A stretch of 5,023 nt of DNA from assembly GCA_947175715.1 (NCBI GenBank), contig CAMWOD010000117.1, forward strand, positions 1 through 5,023, read 5' to 3'. A model generated the notes under the pieces. The model was given only the letters and a program-made list of their open reading frames with translations, was not told the origin of the DNA and ran no database searches. This DNA is from an uncultured Porphyromonadaceae bacterium. GTDB taxonomy: Bacteria > Bacteroidota > Bacteroidia > Bacteroidales > Muribaculaceae. A program made the translations under genes and the position numbers. Shown piece after piece: positions 1 through 5,023 of the stretch (positions are counted from its first letter, which is position 1; the number at the start of each line of letters is the position of its first letter).

Positions 1-693
1 CAACCATCGGTGCAGATGGGATTCACACCAGCCATTTTTTCATTCAACGCCGAGTGGGGACGCTGCGAGGATGGCAAAGGCGAGGGTACCGTAACCATAG
101 AAATGCAGTTTATGGCTGATATCACTGTCACATGCGAGGAGTGCCAGGGTCAGCGGTTTAAACGCGACGTGCTGGCCGTAACTTACCGCGGCAAAAATAT
201 CAACGACGTTCTAAATCTCACCGTCGATGAAGCCATCGAATTTTTTGGTCAAGGAGATAGTTCCAGCGAGCGAAAAATTGTGAAGCGCCTTAAACCATTG
301 CAAGATGTCGGCCTGGGTTATATCAAGCTCGGACAGTCATCGTCCACACTATCGGGAGGAGAAAACCAGCGTGTAAAACTGGCTTATTTCCTTGCTATGG
401 AGAAGCCACAACCTACTATGTTCATCTTCGACGAGCCAACGACGGGATTACACTTCCACGACATCAAGACGCTGATGGACTCTTTCAACCGATTGATCGA
501 TAAGGGGCATACCGTTATCATCATTGAGCACAACATGGATGTAATCAAATGTGCCGATCATATCATCGATATAGGGCCGGAGGGTGGCGATAACGGAGGT
601 CAGGTAGTAGCTACAGGCACCCCTGAGCAGATAGCTGAGTGCCCGGGGAGTTATACCGGAAAATTCTTGAAGGATAAACTATCGACTGATTAG
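1..693 (+). CDS. uvrA: UvrA, excinuclease ABC subunit A, C-terminal part (5' end outside window)
   Basis: This is the C-terminal 230 residues of UvrA, the ATPase that finds DNA damage and loads UvrB in nucleotide excision repair in the cytoplasm. The frame is open to base 1, so the start lies upstream; the GTG at 10 is internal. Visible parts, numbered from base 1: the FSFN segment and zinc-module region (residues 13-50), a linker, the ABC signature LSGGE (117-121), Walker B with Asp144-Glu145 followed by PTTGLHFHDI, the H-loop His177 in IIEHN, and the family ending GPEGGD...GTPEQIAE...SYTGKFLK. The ATPase half looks intact and the stop is TAG. Oddity: the zinc module normally reads CxxC...CxxC, but here it is C22-E-D-G25...C45-E-E-C48, so one cysteine is missing; Trp19 also replaces a usual Gly. 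The family call is firm. Whether this is the main UvrA or a second paralogue cannot be decided from the C-terminus alone. Confidence 0.96.
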   Translation, partial: QPSVQMGFTPAIFSFNAEWGRCEDGKGEGTVTIEMQFMADITVTCEECQGQRFKRDVLAVTYRGKNINDVLNLTVDEAIEFFGQGDSSSERKIVKRLKPLQDVGLGYIKLGQSSSTLSGGENQRVKLAYFLAMEKPQPTMFIFDEPTTGLHFHDIKTLMDSFNRLIDKGHTVIIIEHNMDVIKCADHIIDIGPEGGDNGGQVVATGTPEQIAECPGSYTGKFLKDKLSTD

Positions 694-739
694 CATTCAT
701 TAACATTGGTGTGCAGATAGAGTTGCCCTACCCCTCCGA

Positions 740-747
740 CACCTTTG
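740..747 (+). promoter_or_regulatory. Weak Bacteroidota-type -7 box before the small gene
   Basis: CACCTTTG matches the Bacteroidota -7 consensus TAnnTTTG except for its first base, and lies 33 nt before the ATG at 781. No TTTG-like -33 element sits at the expected 19-21 nt spacing; a GTTG at 722-725 is too close (14 nt). The box is embedded in a perfect 5-bp inverted repeat, ACACC (739-743) and GGTGT (749-753), with a 5-nt loop. The inverted repeat is too short, and has no T-run, to be a convincing terminator for uvrA. Promoter assignment is inference. Confidence 0.3.
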
Positions 748-780
748 CGGTGTAGAAATCAACAAAATCCTCTCACCGAT

Positions 781-981
781 ATGAACTCATCGATCGTACT
801 CAGCTCACGCGTGATTAACACCATCAAGTCACTCCCCGATGGCGACAGCACCATCATAGCCCGTGCCCTGGCCGATGAAATGCTTTTTGGCGCACCCACA
901 TTCGAGCTCACTCCAGTGCAGCAGATTGCTCTCGCCATGATTCGCGACTATGTGATACGCGACACCCGCCGTGCCCAGTGA
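781..981 (+). CDS. Small uncharacterised protein, 66 aa
   Basis: I do not firmly recognise this gene. The ATG at 781 is preferred over the TTG at 745, because that TTG falls inside the promoter-like box and ATG gives a clean 33-nt leader without a Shine-Dalgarno. The codons favour C or G at third positions like the neighbouring genes, which supports real coding. The protein is soluble-looking, with no signal peptide or membrane segment, and probably two or three helices: a SxxVINTIKSLPDGD start, an ALADEMLFG helix, then LTPVQQIALAMIRDYVIRD. The spacing of 'I..LP..D...I..AL....L.G' followed by 'LTP.Q.....MI..Y' recalls the short helical unit of DUF6291-like proteins of Bacteroidota. This is a pattern impression only, and no function follows. 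It sits alone between uvrA (87 nt upstream) and the SGNH-MBOAT pair (121 nt downstream, with its own promoter box). Confidence 0.62.
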   Translation: MNSSIVLSSRVINTIKSLPDGDSTIIARALADEMLFGAPTFELTPVQQIALAMIRDYVIRDTRRAQ

Positions 982-1067
982 TTGCGCAGTTCATTTTTCG
1001 CTTACTCATTCCACTATATTTTTTCGGAAATTATCACACAAATAATGCGAATTTGATGGATTTGGAG

Positions 1068-1075
1068 TATCTTTG
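1068..1075 (+). promoter_or_regulatory. Bacteroidota -7 promoter box for the SGNH-MBOAT pair
   Basis: TATCTTTG is an exact match to the TAnnTTTG consensus of the Bacteroidota primary sigma factor and ends 27 nt before the ATG at 1103. The -33 element is poor: AATG at 1043-1046 has the right 21-nt spacing but matches TTTG weakly, while the TTTG at 1052-1055 is only 12 nt away. The sequence upstream (about 1014-1054) is A/T-rich, including a run of six T at 1019-1024, as is common upstream of promoters. A start of transcription shortly after the box, about 1080, would give a leader of roughly 20-25 nt; this is inference. It is the only candidate promoter before the two-gene cassette. Confidence 0.6.
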
Positions 1076-1102
1076 AGGCCTATTTCACCTCACAACTCCA
1101 CA

Positions 1103-1903
1103 ATGAGACGCGGCTACCTGGGCCTATGGGCCATACTTGTCATCACATTTGCCATCATGCTGTTTGCATCACAGCACGACAGCATCGCTTTTGCGTCTTA
1201 TCAGTTGAAAACGTCCTCGCTTTGGGAGGAGATATTCGGCACCCCCCGGAGCCAGTCGGATGAAGACATCTCATCACTCTCCACCGAAGAAATAATAGCA
1301 CTATCGCAGAGCAAAGTCGAAAAGGTAGAGACCGACACACTACCCAAGCGTATTCTCTTCATAGGCGACTCAATGCTTGAGGGATTATATCCTCGCCTGG
1401 CGGCGTACGCCAAGGCCAATGGACATTCGCTATACTGCGTGATATGGTACAGCTCCACTTCGAAAGTATGGGGTGAATCAACACACATACCGGAATATAT
1501 CAAGCAGTTTGACCCCGATTATGTATTCATTAGCCTTGGAGCTAACGAACTATTCGTAAAGGACATAGAGAAACAGCGCGATAAGTATGTGAAAAAAATC
1601 CTAAGTGAGATCGATCCCATACCTTACGTGTGGATTGGCCCGCCCAACTGGAAAGAGGATACCGGCATCAATCGCCTGATAGCTTCCAACGCCGCACAGG
1701 GCACATTCTTCTTGAGCAATGGCATGCATTTCGACCGTAAGAGCGATGGCGCACATCCCACCAGCGCTTCGGCGGCCTTGTGGATGGACTCTATAGTGCG
1801 ATGGATGCCCAAGCACTGCGCCCACCCCATCAAGATGGATATGCCCAGCGAAAAGAGCGCACGCGCCAACCGTGTTGTGGTACTACAACCTACCGATAAA
1901 TGA
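1103..1903 (+). CDS. SGNH/GDSL-type hydrolase or O-acyltransferase, membrane-anchored, periplasmic
   Basis: A 266-residue esterase-fold protein, probably acting on a cell-envelope glycan on the periplasmic side. Residues 6-22 form one membrane segment after the basic start MRRGY, with no clear signal-peptidase site, so it is likely an anchored type II protein. A polar linker (about 35-80) leads to the catalytic domain: block I ILFIGDSMLEG with nucleophile Ser90, block III SLGANEL with Asn148, and block V DGAHPT with Asp215 and His218. The whole Ser-Asp-His triad is present. The usual block II glycine is not obvious; YSSTSKVWG (116-124) lies there, somewhat as in DUF459-type members. The ATG at 1103 was chosen because the in-frame TTG at 1073 lies inside the -7 box. 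Its TGA overlaps the MBOAT start (ATGA), which implies translational coupling and a joint role, as in PatB with PatA or AlgJ/AlgX with AlgI. Transfer versus de-acylation cannot be told apart from sequence. Confidence 0.85.
   Translation: MRRGYLGLWAILVITFAIMLFASQHDSIAFASYQLKTSSLWEEIFGTPRSQSDEDISSLSTEEIIALSQSKVEKVETDTLPKRILFIGDSMLEGLYPRLAAYAKANGHSLYCVIWYSSTSKVWGESTHIPEYIKQFDPDYVFISLGANELFVKDIEKQRDKYVKKILSEIDPIPYVWIGPPNWKEDTGINRLIASNAAQGTFFLSNGMHFDRKSDGAHPTSASAALWMDSIVRWMPKHCAHPIKMDMPSEKSARANRVVVLQPTDK
1874..1889 (+). repeat. Short inverted repeat just before the MBOAT start
   Basis: GTTGT (1874-1878) and ACAAC (1885-1889) are perfect complements. A G-U pair (1879/1884) would extend the stem to six pairs around a GTAC loop. 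It lies inside the last codons of the SGNH gene and ends 10 nt before the MBOAT ATG at 1900. It could affect how translation of the second gene depends on ribosomes finishing the first, but such short repeats also arise by chance. Confidence 0.3.
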
Positions 1904-3369
1904 TGCAACACATCTGGGAAAACATATTATACCACCTACAATACCGTCCCGACGCGCCGATGATATTTTCAAGCGCTCTGTTCTGGTGTCTGTTTATCGT
2001 GGTGATGCCCTTATATGCCATGATAAAGCGCAGCCGTACCCAAATGGTGCTCTTCGTCGTAGCGTTTTCACTTTATTTCTACTATAAGTCAAGTGGGTTG
2101 TTCTTTCTGCTCCTCGTCGGCACATCGCTGGTTGACTGGACATTGTCACGCCTACTTGTAAAGTTGATATCAATAGCCGCACGTCGCCTGTGCGTGGCTG
2201 TATCGATCATTACCTCACTGAGCGTACTTGTATATTTCAAATATGCCAACTTCTTCCTATGGAATTGGAATCAAATGGTTGAGGGCAATTTTCAGCCACT
2301 TGACATTATATTGCCAGTGGGCATATCATTCTACACTTTCCAATCAATAAGCTACATAGTCGATGTTTATAAAGGTAAGGTTGAGCCCACCGCCCGATGG
2401 ATCGACTACATTTTCTTCCTCTCATTCTTCCCGGCGCTTGTAGCAGGCCCGATAGTACGCGCCGACTACTTCCTGCCGCAGCTACGCAACAACCATCCCC
2501 CCCTGAAGGCTGAGATATACTGGGGCTTCTGGCTCATCATCGTCGGTATCCTCAAGAAAGCGATAATCGCCGACTATATATGCCAATACAATGACCTGAT
2601 TTTCGCCGAACCAACAGGCTATACAGGCTTTGAGAGCCTGATGGGAGCCATCGGATATACAGTACAGATCTATTGCGACTTCTCGGGTTACTCTGATATG
2701 GCTATTGGCATCGCCCTTATCATGGGCTTCAGACTGGGCATCAATTTTAACTTCCCCTACAAGTCGCGCAATCTCACCGACTTCTGGCGCCGTTGGCACA
2801 TTTCTCTATCGTCATGGCTTCGCGACTACCTTTACATACCGCTCGGAGGCAACCGTAAAGGCACTCTGCGCACATATATCAACAACTTCCTGACCATGCT
2901 CATCGGCGGACTGTGGCACGGCGCAGCATGGAAATTCGTATTCTGGGGAGCTATGCACGGTGTGGGGCTGGCGGTACACAAAGCATGTCACCCCTGGCTC
3001 AAGCGCATACCCGACACGTGGCCTGTAAAAGCAGTGAGCTGGAGCTTAACGATGCTCTATGTATCAATGTTATGGGTATTCTTCCGCGCTAATGACTGGA
3101 GCGATGCTTGGCTGATAATACACAATATATTCACCAACTTTCAGTCGGCTACTATCATGCCATTCTTTCAAGCCCGCGCCACCTGGGCCATAATGATGGG
3201 AATAATCATCGTGACTCATGCGCTGCCCACGCGCTGGGTGTCAGCTATCGGGCGCGGATTCGTTCGCTCCAACTGGATTATAAAACTGGTAGTATTTATC
3301 GTCACCGTACAGCTGGTCATTGAATTTATGAGCGCCGAGGTGATGCCATTCATCTACTTCCAGTTCTAA
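1900..3369 (+). CDS. MBOAT-family membrane O-acyltransferase (AlgI/PatA/DltB-like)
   Basis: A 489-residue polytopic inner-membrane protein of the MBOAT family, which moves acyl groups, usually acetyl, from a cytoplasmic donor to a periplasmic acceptor or partner enzyme. The length is typical of AlgI-like proteins. Hydrophobic helices run through the chain (about 22-42, 47-75, 97-119, 169-186, 206-225, 264-279, 328-356, 378-396, 427-440, 457-477). Family landmarks in order: LPVGISFYTFQSISYIVDVY (138-157), FFPALVAGPIVR (176-187), CDFSGYSDMAIG (259-270), FNFPYKSRNLTDFWRRWHISLS (283-304, His300), LRDYLYIPLGGNRKG, and LWHGAAW with the probable catalytic His340. FFRANDW (394-400) and the C-terminal MPFIYFQF are also family-typical. 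No part is missing. Two adjacent ATGs (1900, 1903) could both start it; 1900 gives the 4-nt overlap with the SGNH gene. The stop TAA overlaps the convergent DUF4293 stop. Family call is firm; acyl group and substrate are unknown. Confidence 0.95.
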   Translation: MMQHIWENILYHLQYRPDAPMIFSSALFWCLFIVVMPLYAMIKRSRTQMVLFVVAFSLYFYYKSSGLFFLLLVGTSLVDWTLSRLLVKLISIAARRLCVAVSIITSLSVLVYFKYANFFLWNWNQMVEGNFQPLDIILPVGISFYTFQSISYIVDVYKGKVEPTARWIDYIFFLSFFPALVAGPIVRADYFLPQLRNNHPPLKAEIYWGFWLIIVGILKKAIIADYICQYNDLIFAEPTGYTGFESLMGAIGYTVQIYCDFSGYSDMAIGIALIMGFRLGINFNFPYKSRNLTDFWRRWHISLSSWLRDYLYIPLGGNRKGTLRTYINNFLTMLIGGLWHGAAWKFVFWGAMHGVGLAVHKACHPWLKRIPDTWPVKAVSWSLTMLYVSMLWVFFRANDWSDAWLIIHNIFTNFQSATIMPFFQARATWAIMMGIIIVTHALPTRWVSAIGRGFVRSNWIIKLVVFIVTVQLVIEFMSAEVMPFIYFQF

Positions 3370-3767
3370 CGCAAACGATCGGCAGCGCGGAGCAGCTTTT
3401 GGTCGGCAACGATGCGGCGATAGGCCCATATAGCTGTGATCAGGGCCACAGCAAACAGAGCGCACCCACCGATGGCAAGATTCACATCGTCATAATTTAC
3501 ATAAGCGCTTGTTGCCCCGGTAAAGAATGATACCAACATCAAGAATATGCCCAGCAACGTGATCAGCTTCTGTCGGCGCATGTTGTTGAACATGAATATC
3601 GACACCAGCAGCAGAATAGCTGTAGTGATGTTGAGCACCAGAAACACTGTGAGTTCGGTAGGCATTACGAGTTGAGACCCTGCAGTGGCGAAGGGAATGA
3701 AGCACACTATGGCCATGCAAAGAGCGGAGATAAAGAGCAGTACTGATTGCCAGCGTTGTATTACCAT
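3366..3767 (-). CDS. DUF4293 family integral membrane protein
   Basis: A 133-residue membrane protein matching the Bacteroidota DUF4293 family, whose function is unknown. The start MVIQRWQSVLL resembles the family opening (M.QRIQ.V.LL), and the end DQKLLRAADRLR matches the conserved C-terminal tail as I recall it. Four hydrophobic helices are visible at about 8-27, 39-60, 68-88 and 97-117, with a short basic loop NNMRRQK between the second and third and a charged cytoplasmic-looking tail. The length is normal for the family. The ATG at 3767 lies 19 nt after the TAA of the TPR gene on the same strand, with an A/T-rich spacer and no Shine-Dalgarno, so the two are probably one transcript. No own promoter box is seen in the gap. 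Its stop TAG shares bases with the convergent MBOAT stop. Confidence 0.88.
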   Translation of the reverse strand: MVIQRWQSVLLFISALCMAIVCFIPFATAGSQLVMPTELTVFLVLNITTAILLLVSIFMFNNMRRQKLITLLGIFLMLVSFFTGATSAYVNYDDVNLAIGGCALFAVALITAIWAYRRIVADQKLLRAADRLR

Positions 3768-3786
3768 ATGGATAAAATGTTAAAGA

Positions 3787-5023
3787 TTAATTCTGGGTAT
3801 AACGAATGTGATCAAGTATGAGCGGTGGCAGCATAGGGTCGACACCCATCACCGTAAGCGACTCGGCATCAGCCATAAAAGCCTTAACGAAGGTAGGGAT
3901 GTCACCATCCTTCATGTCGATATAGAGTCGGTAGAAGTTGATCGCATCCGACATACGACGGCTCACCAACGCCAAATGCCCCATATTGAGATAGTCGTCG
4001 GCTGTTGGGTCATTTTCGAGTATTCGCTTGTAGTATGTTTCGGCTTGTTCGAGCTGGCGGCTGCGCAGCAAGCTCCATGCCAACGGACGTAGCGCCCGGT
4101 GTGATTTCTCATCGAGCACATCAACCTTAAAGAAATACTCAGCGGCTTCGCTATCCTTGCCAAGTTCAAGAAGTGTGTACCCTATGTTCATGGCCAGCTT
4201 CAGGTCGTCGGATTGCGATTTTTCAATCTCACGATAGTATCGCAGGGCTTCAGCCGGATTTCCCGCCATACGATGGCTCGCAGCAAGGCGGCTGATAGTC
4301 CAGCGGTTGGTAGCATCAATCAGGGCTGCCTTATTGTAGCACTCAATGGCCTGTTTATAGTTGCCCAATCGCTGATAGCAGTACCCCATCTGCTGGAAGT
4401 TCTGCTCGGTAGCCGCTCCTATATCGCGCAGACGTTGCAACAGTTTGATTACCGACTCCCATTGCTGACCCTTGAGCCCGAGGTTAACCAATAGCAACAA
4501 CGTATCAACATCATCAACATCAGGGTGCAAAACATCAATCTCGTTCAGCAATATATCACTTGCGAAGGGGTCGTTGAAATCACTCTTACGCCTGTAAAGA
4601 CGGAAAAAGCGGTAGATATCGTGTATGAAGTCGGCTGCATCCGAGCGACGATTGTCGCGCTCGGTGGTGAGCGATGCGAGCTTCACCTCAGCAATCTGTT
4701 GTGACTGAGCCGCGAGATGCGAACTCAATGCACGCTTTTGTGCATCGGGTAGAGAACCCATCGACAAACCGAGAGAAAACTTATCGCTGTCGCACATTCC
4801 AGGTGACATCTCTATCAGATCGAGTAATTCATTGCTCGACTTAAGGTGGGTAAGATGACTATTCTCGGGGTCAAAGGCTCTGAACCAATTAGCTACATCG
4901 TGGAAAAAAGCATACGACTTCAACTGAGCGAAAGCACCCATCATCACATCGGCACCTTGTTCGTGCAGCTCGGAGATTTCGCGGAGCTTCTCACCTATGC
5001 CGCTGCGGTCCCACATCTCACTC
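3787..5023 (-). CDS. TPR-repeat protein, C-terminal part (5' end outside window)
   Basis: The C-terminal ~411 residues of a tetratricopeptide-repeat protein. An ATG occurs at 5016, but the frame stays open upstream to the window edge (codons for Ser-Glu precede it) and the protein begins there in mid-helix, so that ATG is probably internal. Counting from it: residues 1-165 are helical, rich in charged and aromatic residues (FFHDVANWFRAF, DIYRFFRLYRRK), without clear repeats. About 171-204 is a degenerate TPR. Four to five consecutive 33-34-residue TPRs follow at about 205-238, 239-271, 272-305, 306-338 and 339-372, with the usual pattern such as MGYCYQRLGNYKQAIECYNKA. The tail ends GVDPMLPPLILDHIRYTQN. 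TPRs build protein-binding superhelices; no catalytic motif is seen and no partner is named by the sequence. DUF4293 follows after 19 nt and is probably co-transcribed. Location cannot be judged without the N-terminus. Confidence 0.88.
   Translation of the reverse strand, partial: SEMWDRSGIGEKLREISELHEQGADVMMGAFAQLKSYAFFHDVANWFRAFDPENSHLTHLKSSNELLDLIEMSPGMCDSDKFSLGLSMGSLPDAQKRALSSHLAAQSQQIAEVKLASLTTERDNRRSDAADFIHDIYRFFRLYRRKSDFNDPFASDILLNEIDVLHPDVDDVDTLLLLVNLGLKGQQWESVIKLLQRLRDIGAATEQNFQQMGYCYQRLGNYKQAIECYNKAALIDATNRWTISRLAASHRMAGNPAEALRYYREIEKSQSDDLKLAMNIGYTLLELGKDSEAAEYFFKVDVLDEKSHRALRPLAWSLLRSRQLEQAETYYKRILENDPTADDYLNMGHLALVSRRMSDAINFYRLYIDMKDGDIPTFVKAFMADAESLTVMGVDPMLPPLILDHIRYTQN

Noticed and set aside
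982..1030. T-rich stretch after the small gene as a rho-independent terminator
   Set aside because: The T-runs have no stable GC-rich hairpin before them; it is more likely A/T-rich upstream promoter sequence.
1201..1911. Antisense frames of 74-100 codons opposite the SGNH gene
   Set aside because: They lie fully opposite a gene with all catalytic motifs, and their translations are low-complexity Cys/Arg/Ser-rich or motif-free; shadows of the real frame.
1872..2087. Alternative + frame crossing the SGNH-MBOAT junction, which could hint at a frameshift or a small overlapping gene
   Set aside because: Both flanking frames are complete with family-typical ends, so no frameshift is needed; the translation shows no motif.
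2482..2799. 105-codon antisense frame inside the MBOAT gene
   Set aside because: It sits opposite the most conserved part of MBOAT; its acidic translation has no recognisable motif and no promoter box or isolated start context.
3808..4494. + strand frames of 93-94 codons opposite the TPR gene
   Set aside because: The opposite strand carries clear TPR repeats through the whole stretch; these are shadows.
5014..5016. ATG at the right edge as the true start of the TPR protein
   Set aside because: The frame stays open past it to the edge, no leader can be seen, and the protein begins there in mid-helix, so the gene most likely continues outside the window.
1..5023. CRISPR arrays, insertion sequences, attachment sites, tRNA or rRNA genes
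   Set aside because: No repeated spacer-like units, transposase motifs, terminal repeats or cloverleaf-like sequences were found on reading both strands.

Overview
The window looks like chromosomal DNA from a Bacteroidota bacterium, most likely of the order Bacteroidales. The pointers are a DUF4293 membrane protein (a Bacteroidota-restricted family as far as I know), a UvrA C-terminus with the Bacteroidales-type wording around its signature and Walker B motifs, a good TAnnTTTG -7 promoter box, and no Shine-Dalgarno sequence before any start codon. By eye the base composition is moderate, near half G+C, with many C or G third codon positions. A family such as Muribaculaceae would fit, but this is an impression, not a measurement.

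Layout, left to right. On the + strand: the 3' end of a uvrA gene (1-693); a small uncharacterised gene of 66 codons (781-981) with a weak promoter-like box before it; a clear -7 box at 1068-1075; then a two-gene cassette made of a membrane-anchored SGNH/GDSL-type esterase or acyltransferase (1103-1903) and an MBOAT-family membrane O-acyltransferase (1900-3369), joined by an ATGA overlap. On the - strand: a four-helix DUF4293 membrane protein (3366-3767) and, upstream of it with a 19-nt gap, the C-terminal part of a TPR-repeat protein (3787-5023) that runs off the right edge. The two gene sets converge, and the last codons of the MBOAT and DUF4293 genes overlap by four bases (CTAA).

How they work together. 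The functional unit with the clearest logic is the SGNH-MBOAT pair. By analogy with PatA/PatB (peptidoglycan O-acetylation) and AlgI with AlgJ/AlgX (alginate acetylation), the MBOAT protein would pass acyl groups across the inner membrane, and the periplasmic SGNH protein would transfer them to, or remove them from, a glycan. The substrate cannot be read from this window, because no glycan-synthesis genes are visible. UvrA belongs to nucleotide excision repair and looks functionally unrelated. The TPR/DUF4293 pair is probably co-transcribed but has no assignable function.

The points most worth a second look are the UvrA zinc module, which lacks one of its four expected cysteines, and the stand-alone SGNH-MBOAT cassette. 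I saw no mobile element, CRISPR array, RNA gene or strong rho-independent terminator. No stretch over 300 bases lacks a gene.
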